Assembly: GCA_965277775.1 (NCBI GenBank)
Contig: OZ255843.1
Coordinates: 744,001-808,000 of the forward strand
Length of the DNA stretch: 64,000 nt
Direction of reading: 5' to 3'
DNA from: G965195345 sp965277775
GTDB lineage: Bacteria > Pseudomonadota > Gammaproteobacteria > CAKMZV01
Of the stretch, positions 36,017-45,314 are shown in pieces. The notes under the pieces are model-generated. The model worked only from the letters and a program-made list of their open reading frames with translations. It searched no databases and was not told where the DNA came from. Position numbers and translations under genes: made by a program. Each line of letters begins with the position of its first letter. Within the stretch, counting starts at the first letter, position 1.

Positions 36017-37288
36017 ATGATTGTCAATCCAAGACTGGCTAATTTACAGGAATCTGCCACCTTAAGGATCAATAACACTGCCCTGCAGAAACGCCAGACA
36101 GGGCAAGATGTGTTTCATTTTGGTTTTGGGCAGTCACCCTTCCCTGTGCCTGAACAGATGCAGATATCTTTGCGTGCCAACGCTGATAAAAAAGCCTATC
36201 TACCTGGCCTTGGTCTAACTGAATTGCGACAATCTATCGCAGGATTTTTGCGCCAATACTTTGGCTATGAACTCGATTATGAACACATTGCCATCGGTCC
36301 TGGTAGCAAAGAGCTGTTGTTTGATTTGTTGTATATCCTTGAGGGCACTGTACTCATTCCGTCGCCTTCTTGGGTTAGTTACAAACCCATCGCCCAATTA
36401 CTCGATAAAAAGGTAGTATCTATCCCAACACACTTTGATGACCGCTTTAAACTCAATGTGGGTGAACTAAAACGTGCCCTTGAACAACACCCCGATCAAC
36501 AATATATTTTAATACTCAACGCCCCTTCTAACCCAACGGGGCAAGTCTATAATACCACCGAGTTATCGGCCATCGCTGACCTTTGCCGTGCATACAATGT
36601 ACACGCGGTATCCGACGAAATCTATGCACTCATCAATTTCAATCAGGCAAAAGACAATGTCTATCAAGCGAGTATTCAAAATTACTTGCCTGAACAAACT
36701 TATGTGACTGGCGGACTCAGCAAAGCCTTCTGCGCAGGTGGTTGGCGACTCGGTTTTATGACCTATCCTGATCCATTGTTTGGAAAAGCATTACAAACAT
36801 TGGTCAGTGAAACATTTAGTTGTACGAGTGCCCCCATTCAGTATGCGGCCATCAGCGCTTTTGAAATGAGTCATTCGGTTAAAACCTATGTCCAAGAAAC
36901 CAGTGATATTCTCAGAATCGTCAGCGAGTATTGCCATAATGCCCTCAACCAAATGGCTGTACGATGTCATCCATCGGGCGGTGGGTTTTATTTATTCATT
37001 GACTTTGAGGCCTATCGATCAAAACTCAATGCCCTCAATATCCATACATCTCAGCAGTGGTGTGATCAATTATTAGCAGAACATGGTATTGCTTTATTGC
37101 CAGGCACGGACTTTGGCAGAAACGCTGAAGAATTGTCGGCTCGATTTGCCTATGTTGATTTTAATGGTCAAGCGCTCATTGACGCTTATCGTTCGGATAA
37201 ACAGCAGTTTCAAGCGGATATTGAACAACACATTCCAAACATGGTCAAAGGACTGAATGTGTTAAAACAAGCGCTACAAGCCATTTGA
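36017..37288 (+). CDS. Pyridoxal-phosphate aminotransferase, class I/II
   Basis: A 423-residue fold-type I aminotransferase. Seen: FGFGQSPFPVP near residue 35, APSNPTGQVY near residue 172, VSDEIYAL with the PLP-ring Asp, and TGGLSKAFCAGGWRLGF near 235 carrying the Schiff-base Lys; the C-terminal substrate Arg lies in SARFAYVD. It resembles aspartate/aromatic-type enzymes but has no closer assignment. It begins 19 bases after the TRAP permease, so it may act on the imported compound, for instance giving a 2-oxo acid. A metabolic link with the converging AlsS/ALDH pair downstream is speculation. Confidence 0.85.
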   Translation: MIVNPRLANLQESATLRINNTALQKRQTGQDVFHFGFGQSPFPVPEQMQISLRANADKKAYLPGLGLTELRQSIAGFLRQYFGYELDYEHIAIGPGSKELLFDLLYILEGTVLIPSPSWVSYKPIAQLLDKKVVSIPTHFDDRFKLNVGELKRALEQHPDQQYILILNAPSNPTGQVYNTTELSAIADLCRAYNVHAVSDEIYALINFNQAKDNVYQASIQNYLPEQTYVTGGLSKAFCAGGWRLGFMTYPDPLFGKALQTLVSETFSCTSAPIQYAAISAFEMSHSVKTYVQETSDILRIVSEYCHNALNQMAVRCHPSGGGFYLFIDFEAYRSKLNALNIHTSQQWCDQLLAEHGIALLPGTDFGRNAEELSARFAYVDFNGQALIDAYRSDKQQFQADIEQHIPNMVKGLNVLKQALQAI

Positions 37289-37362
37289 CCAGCTGAACGC
37301 AGAGCCGTTCGCCTTCCCCTCATACAGTTTTCAATGATTCCCGCCTAAAAGGGGCAGAATGA

Positions 37363-38757
37363 TTAGTGAATGCCTGAACTTTTGATCACCATCAATTTCT
37401 CTTGCCACATGTCTTCCATAGTGAAAGGAATGCCACCTACGGCATGGCCCGATTGACGATAGCCGGCAAACGGCATCCAATCAACTCTAAAGGCTGTATG
37501 ATCGTTAATCATCACTGTTGAGCCATCTAAGCGTGAAGCGGTGTCCATCGCTATATCAATATTTTCAGAGAATACCGCCGCTTGAAATGACACATCCAAT
37601 GAATTGGCTTGCTCAATGGCTTGCAATCGATCCTTATAAGGAAAAACACCAACAACAGGACCAAACACTTCGGCTCGTGCCACCTTTGATTGTTCTGGAA
37701 TGTTCATCATCACGGTGGGTGCATAAGTCGTTGGACCCAATTTTTGACCCCCACATAAGATGCTAGCCCCCATGCCTTTGGTTTCGTCGACCCAATCAGA
37801 GACTCGATCCACTTCACTTGGCTCTATCAATGGACCCACCTCTGTGGTCTCTAAAATCGCATCGCCCACCGACAAATTGTTGGCATAAGCTGCCAATGCA
37901 TCAGCAAAGTCATTAGCAATGGCTTCATCAACAAAAACCCTTTGAACCGACACACAAACTTGCCCTGCGTGGTAGAACCCCCCTTTGCCCAGCAAAGGAA
38001 TGATTTGATCAATGTCAACGTTTTTGTCAACGATCACTGGTGCAACACCACCATGCTCCAAAGCACAACGCGTACCAGGCGCGACTTTAGAACGTAGCAT
38101 CCAGCCCACACGAGCAGAACCAATAAAGGTGAAAAATGCCGTCCTTGGATCGGTGACCAGTTTTTCGGTCACGGCTGAACGCGATAAACACACGTGTAAC
38201 CAGCCTTGAGGCAATCCAGCTTCTTCTGCAATTTTCGCCACGCTTAAACAACTGAATGGCACAGCTATGGCTGGTTTGACAATCACTGGACAACCCGTTG
38301 CAATGGCCGGTATCACTTGGTGCACAATCAAATTTAAAGGGTGATTAAAAGCACTGACCGCCACCACCACACCAATGGGTTCATGGTGCGTAAAAGCCAG
38401 GCGATTGGCGCTTGAAGGGGTGATGCCCATGGGAATGGTACGTCCTGATTCGCTCGCCAATGTGCGAATCGCGATTTTGATGCCATCAACGGCTCTGTCA
38501 ACTTCGACGTAGGCATCCATCAGCGGCTTACCGCCTTCATTGGCAATTTGTTTGGCTAAGGTTTCGCGCCTTTGACCCATGATCACAGCCATTTTCTCTA
38601 AAATCTCAATGCGCTTGTAGGCTAGCAACCATGCGTCTCGATCGCGAAACAACCGATGCGAGCTATCCAACATGGCATCCACTTCTTCCCAAGTATTGAG
38701 CTTTACTTCGCCCAGTGGCTCACGCGTATAAGCCTGATAGATCGTCTCTACTGTCAT
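37363..38757 (-). CDS. NAD(P)-dependent aldehyde dehydrogenase family protein
   Basis: A 464-residue aldehyde dehydrogenase. Conserved parts: AVSAFNHPLNLIVHQV near residue 135 (Asn of the oxyanion hole), VIVKPA near 160 with the cofactor Lys, LEHGGVAP near 240 with catalytic Glu (usual form LELGG), and HAGQVCVSVQRV near 270 with the catalytic Cys. Glu and Cys are both present, so it should be active. The substrate is unknown; lactaldehyde, sulfoacetaldehyde- and phosphonoacetaldehyde-type enzymes share this layout. It starts two bases after the AlsS-like gene, so it may oxidise an aldehyde made by that thiamine enzyme. Confidence 0.88.
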   Translation of the reverse strand: MTVETIYQAYTREPLGEVKLNTWEEVDAMLDSSHRLFRDRDAWLLAYKRIEILEKMAVIMGQRRETLAKQIANEGGKPLMDAYVEVDRAVDGIKIAIRTLASESGRTIPMGITPSSANRLAFTHHEPIGVVVAVSAFNHPLNLIVHQVIPAIATGCPVIVKPAIAVPFSCLSVAKIAEEAGLPQGWLHVCLSRSAVTEKLVTDPRTAFFTFIGSARVGWMLRSKVAPGTRCALEHGGVAPVIVDKNVDIDQIIPLLGKGGFYHAGQVCVSVQRVFVDEAIANDFADALAAYANNLSVGDAILETTEVGPLIEPSEVDRVSDWVDETKGMGASILCGGQKLGPTTYAPTVMMNIPEQSKVARAEVFGPVVGVFPYKDRLQAIEQANSLDVSFQAAVFSENIDIAMDTASRLDGSTVMINDHTAFRVDWMPFAGYRQSGHAVGGIPFTMEDMWQEKLMVIKSSGIH

Positions 38758-38759
38758 AA

Positions 38760-40382
38760 TTATATTTTTGTGTTTTCTGAATAATCGATTGGCAATTCAA
38801 TCAAATGAACTCCACCTTGGCTAAAGCAATCTTTCACCAGACCAACAAATGATTCCGTTGATTCAACTCGGTGACCATGGGCGCCATAACTTTCAGCATA
38901 TTTGACAAAATCTGGATTGCCATATTCCAAGCCCCAATCTGGGAAACCGCTATGGGCTTGTTTCCATCGAATCATCCCGTAGGAATCATCGCGCAAAATC
39001 AACACCACAATATTGAGATTCAATCGAACTGAGGTTTCCATTTCTTGCGAGTTCATCATAAATCCACCATCGCCACAAATCGCCATAACGCATCTTTGGG
39101 GATAAAGCATTGAAGCCATCATTGCTGAAGGCAAACCTGCGCCCATGGTTGCGAGCGCGTTATCCAACAGCACGCTGTTGGGAATGAATGTGGGGTAATT
39201 ACGCGCAAACCAAATTTTATAAACGCCGTTATCAAGGGCAATCATGCCGTCTCGTGGCAAGGCTTCACGAACGTCATTGACGACGCGTTGGGGCGCCAAA
39301 GGATAGCGATCATCTTGGTTATCCACATGGATTTGGGCTTTGATTTTTTCACGCATTTCATAAAAGGCGTCTAAATCAAACTCAGGGGATTTGTTGAGTA
39401 GACGCGCGCCAATTTGCTCAATAGAATGGCCTATATCCCCAATAACTTCGTATTGAGGGAAGTACACATCATCAATTTCAGCAGCATTGAAGTTGATGTG
39501 GACGGTTTCAATGCCGCCATCTTCCATGAAGAATGGCGGTTTTTCCACCACATCATGACCGACGTTAATAATGAGATCAGCATGGCGAACAGCTTCGTGA
39601 ACCAAATCGTTATCGGATAAGGCCGCGGTGCCCATAAAACCTTTAATTTCATGACTGATGACCCCTTTACCCATTTGCGTATTGATGAAGGGGATGCCTG
39701 TTTGTTCAACAAAATCCGTCAAGGGCTTGAACAACCAATGTCTGTTACACCCAGCCCCTATGACCATGAGAGGGCGTTTGGCTTGTAAGATTCGATCGAC
39801 GGTTGTGGCAATGATTGATTCAGCGGCTGTTGGTGAGGCTCGCTGGCTCTTATTAAATAAATGCCAATCATCTGTGTGCTCAGCTGCAACATCTTCGGGC
39901 AATTCTAAATGTACCGCCCCAGGTCGTTCAGATTCAGCCAGACGAAAAGCCTCGCGCACAATGCCAGGTATGGTATGGGCATCAACAATCTGACGCGTGT
40001 ATTTGGTAATGGGGTCCATCATGCCCACCACATCAATGATTTGGAATCGACCTTGTTTGCTCTTTTTGATCGGCTTCTGCCCTGTGATCATCATCAACGG
40101 CATAGCACCTAATTGCGCATAAGCTGCCGCAGTCACAAAATTGGTGGCGCCTGGTCCAAGCGTTGCCAGACAGACGCCGGTTCGACCGGTCAGACGTCCA
40201 TAAGTCGCCGCCATAAAACCAGCGCCTTGTTCGTGTCTGGTTAGAATGAGTTTGATTTTGGAGGTTCTCAGTGACTCTAAGAAATCCAAATTCTCTTCAC
40301 CAGGCACACCAAAGATATACTCTACGCCTTCATTTTCTAAGGCTTTGATCAACAGATCTGATGCTTTTATATTTTCATTCAT
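38760..40382 (-). CDS. Thiamine-diphosphate enzyme, acetolactate synthase large-subunit family (AlsS-like)
   Basis: A 540-residue ThDP enzyme. The N-terminal domain has EYIFGVPGEENLDF and HEQGAGFMAATYGRLTG with the catalytic Glu; the C-terminal domain has the ThDP/Mg site GDGGFMMNSQEMET near residue 435 and ends in DYSENTKI, close to the ending of catabolic acetolactate synthases. No regulatory small-subunit gene (ilvN/ilvH) is next to it, which fits a catabolic or decarboxylase-like enzyme rather than the biosynthetic one. It is first in a two-gene operon with the aldehyde dehydrogenase. Oxidative decarboxylation of a 2-oxo acid by the pair is possible but unproven. Confidence 0.83.
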   Translation of the reverse strand: MNENIKASDLLIKALENEGVEYIFGVPGEENLDFLESLRTSKIKLILTRHEQGAGFMAATYGRLTGRTGVCLATLGPGATNFVTAAAYAQLGAMPLMMITGQKPIKKSKQGRFQIIDVVGMMDPITKYTRQIVDAHTIPGIVREAFRLAESERPGAVHLELPEDVAAEHTDDWHLFNKSQRASPTAAESIIATTVDRILQAKRPLMVIGAGCNRHWLFKPLTDFVEQTGIPFINTQMGKGVISHEIKGFMGTAALSDNDLVHEAVRHADLIINVGHDVVEKPPFFMEDGGIETVHINFNAAEIDDVYFPQYEVIGDIGHSIEQIGARLLNKSPEFDLDAFYEMREKIKAQIHVDNQDDRYPLAPQRVVNDVREALPRDGMIALDNGVYKIWFARNYPTFIPNSVLLDNALATMGAGLPSAMMASMLYPQRCVMAICGDGGFMMNSQEMETSVRLNLNIVVLILRDDSYGMIRWKQAHSGFPDWGLEYGNPDFVKYAESYGAHGHRVESTESFVGLVKDCFSQGGVHLIELPIDYSENTKI

Positions 40383-40467
40383 AGTGGTTCTCTTTAATGT
40401 TGATTTTGATACCTATTTATGCGGATTGAATTGATATCTTACGTGGCATTCAACCGACCATTCTACA

Positions 40468-41256
40468 TTACTTGGTGCCTTTTAAAGCCCGAGGAAAGCA
40501 ACGGAAAAAGTTATCACTGATTACATCAGACGCTTGAATGAGCGACAATCCGCGCAAAAGCGCCAACTGTTCAACAACATAATACACATAACCTGGATGA
40601 TTGATCTTTCCTCTATGAGGGCTGGGTGCCAAGTAAGGGGCATCGGTCTCAACCAAAATTCTATCTTCAGGGGCTTTTTTTGCCACCTCTTGCAATGCTT
40701 GCGCATTATTGAAAGTCAGTATGCCCGAAAACGACAAATAAAACCCCATATCCAAGGCGCGCTTAGCATAATCCCAGCTTTCTACAAAGCAGTGCATCAC
40801 CCCACCACATTCATGCGCTTGCGCATTTTCTAAGGTCGTTAGTACTTGTTCAGCGGCTGAACGGCAGTGGATGATCACAGGACATTGCGCCTGTTTGGCC
40901 GCCTCTATTTGAACGAGAAAGCGTTCATATTGCCACGAACTTTCGGCTTCTTTGTGGCGGAAAAAATCCAAGCCAGTTTCACCAATGGCGATCACCTTAT
41001 CTTGCTTGGCAAGTTCAACCAATTCAGCCACAGTGGGTTGACGGGCTTCATCGTGACAAGGATGCACGCCAACTGAAGCCCATACATTATCATGTGTTTG
41101 AGCCACCTTAATCACTTCATCGACACTTTCCATGTCCACGCTGATATTTAAGCAACCGCTCAGCTGAAATTCCGTCGCCGCACGCTCTAATATCATGTCA
41201 ATGTCTTGCCCACGATCTTGTAAAAAATTCAAATGGCAGTGCGAATCAATAATCAT
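40468..41256 (-). CDS. tatD: TatD-family metal-dependent deoxyribonuclease
   Basis: A 262-residue TIM-barrel hydrolase with DSHCHLNF at the start, GETGLDFFRH near residue 93, VIIHCRSA near 128, MHCFVES near 155 and LVETDAPYLAP near 202, the full metal-site set. TatD enzymes remove nucleotides from DNA 3' ends and have been linked to oxidative damage repair. Its start overlaps the holB stop by four bases; in many gammaproteobacteria the order is tmk-holB-(pilZ)-tatD, here without the PilZ gene. Confidence 0.93.
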   Translation of the reverse strand: MIIDSHCHLNFLQDRGQDIDMILERAATEFQLSGCLNISVDMESVDEVIKVAQTHDNVWASVGVHPCHDEARQPTVAELVELAKQDKVIAIGETGLDFFRHKEAESSWQYERFLVQIEAAKQAQCPVIIHCRSAAEQVLTTLENAQAHECGGVMHCFVESWDYAKRALDMGFYLSFSGILTFNNAQALQEVAKKAPEDRILVETDAPYLAPSPHRGKINHPGYVYYVVEQLALLRGLSLIQASDVISDNFFRCFPRALKGTK

Positions 41257-42167
41257 TTTTTTACCTGCAAAAGTTGATCCAATAGTGAGCGTATCACCAC
41301 ATCTTGCCTCAAAGGTTTATAAAAATCTCTCCTTGCTTGCAAAACAGCGCTGTACAAACGATGGTAAGCCATCTTCTGACTGGTGTCGGCTGAAACCTTT
41401 TTATGCAATGCTTGAGCAAACCAATCCAAACAATCTATGCCCATTTCGTTCCAATAGTCAGCGGTTTCAACCACATCGGCTTTTTGCTCCAACAATCGGA
41501 CAAACGACGTTCTCCAACGTTTCCAAGTATCTAATCGTTCAGTTTCTATGGATTCTTTGGCAATCAAAGGGGCACCATCGCTCATTTTAAGCGCCAATTC
41601 AATGGTGTCTTTGGGAAAATCAAAATCACTGAGCCATTGCTTGCTCACAGATGGCTCGGGCAGAGGGACAAATAAATTTCGACATCGGCTCAAAAGCGTT
41701 GCAGGCAAGCGTGAGCGATCTGCGACCAATAACGCGATAAAGGTGTTCTCAGGAGGTTCTTCTAAGGTTTTTAATAAGGCATTCGCTGCATTACGGTTAA
41801 GCCATTCGGCGTCTTTAATAATCACAATGCGCCATCCGCCCTGATGAGCGGTTTGGTCTAATTGGTTGATCAATTGGCGAATGGCCTCCACTTTTAAATC
41901 CTTACCTGCTTGTTCAGGCGCCATTCGAATCAAATCGGGATGGCTTTGCGCCACAATCAGCTGACAGGCAGAACATTGTCCGCAAGCCCGCTTTTGTTTG
42001 CATAGCAAATGCTCAGCCAAGACTTGTGGTAATTGCGCTTTACCGCCGCCGTGCGGGCCTTCAAATATCCACGCGTGTGCCAAAGCATCTGATTGATAGG
42101 CGCCCCATAGTTGTTGCCAATAGGGATTCAACCAAGGATAGAGTAGGGTCATAACAGCCTCTGTCAT
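41253..42167 (-). CDS. holB: DNA polymerase III delta' subunit
   Basis: Delta' is the stator subunit of the clamp loader. The 304-residue product has the N-terminal AAA+ fold with a P-loop-like GPHGGGKAQ near residue 36, a zinc module (CKQKRACGQCSACQ, four Cys), ALLKTLEEPPENT with the sensor 1 region, and SRC (LLSRCRNLF), all typical. The P-loop Lys is present but the following residue is Ala, in keeping with delta' not hydrolysing ATP. It overlaps tmk and tatD by four bases each. holA (delta) is also in the window, at 57.9 kb. Confidence 0.93.
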   Translation of the reverse strand: MTEAVMTLLYPWLNPYWQQLWGAYQSDALAHAWIFEGPHGGGKAQLPQVLAEHLLCKQKRACGQCSACQLIVAQSHPDLIRMAPEQAGKDLKVEAIRQLINQLDQTAHQGGWRIVIIKDAEWLNRNAANALLKTLEEPPENTFIALLVADRSRLPATLLSRCRNLFVPLPEPSVSKQWLSDFDFPKDTIELALKMSDGAPLIAKESIETERLDTWKRWRTSFVRLLEQKADVVETADYWNEMGIDCLDWFAQALHKKVSADTSQKMAYHRLYSAVLQARRDFYKPLRQDVVIRSLLDQLLQVKK

Positions 42168-42763
42168 GGATTGAGTCTGCCCTCAAGGATGGTTTGAATT
42201 TGTGCCATGACCGCTTGTGGTTCTGGGTTGGCATCAATACGCATGATGCGCTGCGGAAATTGCTTATGAATCCGCTCATAATTTTTAGCCAACTGGGTTT
42301 GAAAAGCCAAGCCCGCCTTATCGAATCGATTGGCATCGGGTCTTTGTTGTACACGCTGGGCCGCAACTTCCAAGCGCACATCGAGCCAGAAGGTGATGTC
42401 CGGCCAACAATCTGCATGAACTTGATCTATTAGAAAATCGGTCAGTTCATCTGCGCCTTGGTAGGCAAAGGTTGAATCAGTAAATCGATCACACAACACC
42501 CACATGCCTTTGTCTAAAGCGGGCTTTATCACTTGAGATAAATGTTGTTCACGTCCAGCAAATAATAATAATTGTTCGGCCTTTTGCGACAATGTTTCTG
42601 GCCATTGTTGCAATAAAATCTCTCTGATGGCCTCTGCAATGGGCGTTCCACCAGGTTCTCGAGTCAGCAGACAGGGTTGGCCAGATTGTTGCAACCATTG
42701 TTCGGTCAAGGCAATGGCGGTACTTTTACCACATCCGTCAATACCTTCAAAACTAATAAACAT
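42164..42763 (-). CDS. tmk: Thymidylate kinase
   Basis: Tmk phosphorylates dTMP to dTDP with ATP. The 199-residue product begins MFISFEGIDGCGKST with the P-loop, has LTREPGGTP near residue 35, CDRFTDSTFAYQG near residue 90 and the LID region RPDANRFD near 140. Presence of both P-loop basic residue variation and LID Arg is within the family. It lies 12 bases after mltG and overlaps holB by four. Confidence 0.95.
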   Translation of the reverse strand: MFISFEGIDGCGKSTAIALTEQWLQQSGQPCLLTREPGGTPIAEAIREILLQQWPETLSQKAEQLLLFAGREQHLSQVIKPALDKGMWVLCDRFTDSTFAYQGADELTDFLIDQVHADCWPDITFWLDVRLEVAAQRVQQRPDANRFDKAGLAFQTQLAKNYERIHKQFPQRIMRIDANPEPQAVMAQIQTILEGRLNP

Positions 42764-42775
42764 GTTGTTGAAATT

Positions 42776-43822
42776 TTATTTTTTATTCAATATGTACTTT
42801 CTAACATCGGCATTGTGTTGCTCCAATGTTTGGTTGAAAGCGTGGCTACCATCTCCTTTAGCAACAAAATAGAGATTCCCTGTGAGCTCTGGATGCAATA
42901 CCGCTGCTATAGATTTTCGACTGGGAAAGCCTATGGCACTTTCAGGAATGCCTCTGTTCACATAAGTATTCACTGGGTGTTTATAGCGCAAATCTTTTTT
43001 ACGTAACCTGCCCGTATAGTTTTCGCCCAAAGCATAAATAACGGTAGGGTCTGATTGTAGTCGCATCCGTCTTTCTAATCTTTCAAAAAACACACCTGCA
43101 ATTTTTTTGCGTTCGCTGTCTATGACACTCTCTTTTTCAACGATAGAAGCCAATGCAACCGCCTGTTGTTGGTCTTTAAGGAAGGGGGTCACTGCGACCG
43201 AACGGTTTGGCCAGACCGTGTTTAAATAATCATCGGCGGCAAGTTTTGCTCGTAAAAGAATGTCAAGGTCTTTAGTCCCCCGTTCAAAAAAATACGTGTC
43301 TGGCAACAAACAACCATCTAATTGCTGTTGAGCCACACCCAAGATAGTGTGCCATTCAGACGGTGGTTTATTTAATAGGTCTTTGTGGACGGCTGGATTT
43401 TGCTGCAACGCTTTGATCACATCGGAAAACAACGATCCTTCAATAATGGTCAGGCGGTGCTGTATGCGCTTGCCCAGAGTCAATTGATCCAATAATTGAG
43501 CTGGGTTCAAATGTTCAATGGCATACTCTCCAGCTTTGACTGAACGTTCTAAATTGTTCAGTCGAGCGTACATTTCAAACCAAAATGCTGAAGGAATAAT
43601 GGCTTCTTGCTCCAAGCGCTTAGCCAAAGCACCGAACGATTCGCCTCTGTTTATCACCAGCGTTTTTTGGGGGCCTTCATACATTTGATCCATGCTTGGA
43701 AACGAATGCCAGGTGTACGCCAGAAGCAGAGACAGCCCCAGAATGACTGCAGCTGATAATCGCCAGAAATACTGTCGTGCTTTTCCGATCACTTTGAATC
43801 CATCGATTTTCTGTTTCTTCAT
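42776..43822 (-). CDS. mltG: Endolytic murein transglycosylase MltG
   Basis: MltG is an inner-membrane enzyme that cuts nascent peptidoglycan strands and sets their length. The 348-residue product has a short basic cytoplasmic N-terminus, one transmembrane segment (about residues 20-37), a LysM-like part (VINRGESFGALAKRL), then the YceG domain with ASIVEKES, which holds the catalytic Glu, SDPTVIYALG and NTYVNRGIPESAIG. All family marks are intact. It keeps the usual position upstream of tmk, although the usual partner pabC is not present and pabB lies 81 bases upstream. Confidence 0.94.
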   Translation of the reverse strand: MKKQKIDGFKVIGKARQYFWRLSAAVILGLSLLLAYTWHSFPSMDQMYEGPQKTLVINRGESFGALAKRLEQEAIIPSAFWFEMYARLNNLERSVKAGEYAIEHLNPAQLLDQLTLGKRIQHRLTIIEGSLFSDVIKALQQNPAVHKDLLNKPPSEWHTILGVAQQQLDGCLLPDTYFFERGTKDLDILLRAKLAADDYLNTVWPNRSVAVTPFLKDQQQAVALASIVEKESVIDSERKKIAGVFFERLERRMRLQSDPTVIYALGENYTGRLRKKDLRYKHPVNTYVNRGIPESAIGFPSRKSIAAVLHPELTGNLYFVAKGDGSHAFNQTLEQHNADVRKYILNKK

Positions 43823-43903
43823 TTTAATACGATATACGCAGCCACTTTACAATATAAAAGTCTGCTTAGACCAGGCAATCAATCATATAACCAGCAGTGC
43901 CGT

Positions 43904-45277
43904 CTAAACGATTGCGCCACTTTGCAGCGCCTTGAGCGCATTCATCATCCCTTTGGCCTTATGCTGGGTTTCTAAGACCTCATTATGCGGCACCGAATCA
44001 AAAACAATGCCCGCCCCTGCTCGAAATTTTATTTGATCGCCTTGCACCATCATGGTACGAATAAGGATGTTGGTATCCATTGAACCATCATGATTCACAT
44101 AGCCTATGCTGCCCGTGTAAGCGCCTCGCTCACATTGTTCAAGCTCGGCAATGATTTTCATACACTGCACTTTAGGACAACCGGTAATAGTCCCCCCTGG
44201 GAATGTGGCATGCAAAACATCCAAGGGTGAGGTATTCGGTTTGATTTTTGCACAAACATTGGAAACAATATGATGCACGTGGGCATAACTTTCCAATTGC
44301 ATCAATTCGTTGACTTCGACACTTCCGACTTGCGCAACTCGCCCTAAATCATTGCGCTCTAAGTCTATGAGCATGATGTGTTCAGCGCGTTCTTTAAAAT
44401 GGTTTAACAAGGTATCCGCCAATTGCTTATCTTCGTCAAGCTGGTTCGATCGGGGTCTGGTCCCAGCAATGGGTCTGGTATTAATTTCATCACCTTGTAT
44501 CATCACCAATCTTTCTGGGCTTGAAGACAATAAGGTATGATCTGCGTCAAAGCGCCAAAATGCTGCCATGGGTGAAGGGTTTGTTTGGCGCAGTGATTGG
44601 TACAAAGACAGCAAATCCTCACCTTTTTTTTCGGCGACCCATAATCTCGACAAGTTGACTTGAAAGACATCGCCCGTGATGATGTGTTGCAAGATTCGAT
44701 CAACTTGTTCCTTAAAAACACTGGGTTCTTCTGCCCTCATCGCTTCTATGCAAAGCGGGATCGGTGTGTAAGCTGTCACAGTTTGCCAGTCTTGTTGCAA
44801 CTGCGCTGACGCTGATTGTTCTTCGGACACCGCATAAACCATTTGAGTTTCATGGTTATAGGCAAATGCTGCTTTACATCTGGCAATCACTACATAAGGA
44901 TATTGACCGATGTCTGAGCTGATGGGTAAGGTTAAGGTCGGTTCAACCTGAACCGCATATTCATAGGCCAAATAAATGACGTAACCCCCATCAAATGGCA
45001 GTTCATAAGGGCGTGTTTCAGATTGAGTCTGGCAAGTGAAGCCAATTTTTTGTTGTAGAAATTCGTTTAATTCTGAGTCGTAAGAGATGCTATCACGATT
45101 GGGATATTGCCATTTTTCTTGTTCAGGAATGTGAAACAACAGGCTCCATTTTTGTTTGCTATTGCGAACCACCGTATCGAAAAAACACCCATAGTCTGTA
45201 TTGTTATGGATCAGTCCATAAACCTTATCAGTCCATTGTTGCGCGCTGTATTGCCCCAAAATGTGATAGAAAGACAT
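43904..45277 (-). CDS. pabB: Aminodeoxychorismate synthase component I
   Basis: PabB makes 4-amino-4-deoxychorismate from chorismate for folate synthesis, with ammonia from PabA. The 457-residue product shows the chorismate-binding domain: QVNLSRLW, STRPIAGTRPR in outline (NTRPIAGTRPR), DLERNDLGRV, FPGGTITGCPKVQCM and GAYTGSIGYV. These favour PabB over anthranilate synthase TrpE. It occupies the position where fabF is usually followed by pabC (the lyase). No PabC-like domain is fused to its C-terminus, which ends soon after HKAKGMMNAL. pabA is not in the window. Confidence 0.9.
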   Translation of the reverse strand: MSFYHILGQYSAQQWTDKVYGLIHNNTDYGCFFDTVVRNSKQKWSLLFHIPEQEKWQYPNRDSISYDSELNEFLQQKIGFTCQTQSETRPYELPFDGGYVIYLAYEYAVQVEPTLTLPISSDIGQYPYVVIARCKAAFAYNHETQMVYAVSEEQSASAQLQQDWQTVTAYTPIPLCIEAMRAEEPSVFKEQVDRILQHIITGDVFQVNLSRLWVAEKKGEDLLSLYQSLRQTNPSPMAAFWRFDADHTLLSSSPERLVMIQGDEINTRPIAGTRPRSNQLDEDKQLADTLLNHFKERAEHIMLIDLERNDLGRVAQVGSVEVNELMQLESYAHVHHIVSNVCAKIKPNTSPLDVLHATFPGGTITGCPKVQCMKIIAELEQCERGAYTGSIGYVNHDGSMDTNILIRTMMVQGDQIKFRAGAGIVFDSVPHNEVLETQHKAKGMMNALKALQSGAIV

Positions 45278-45314
45278 GATGGACGTCGATGAAATTTAAG
45301 TGAATAGATAACTA

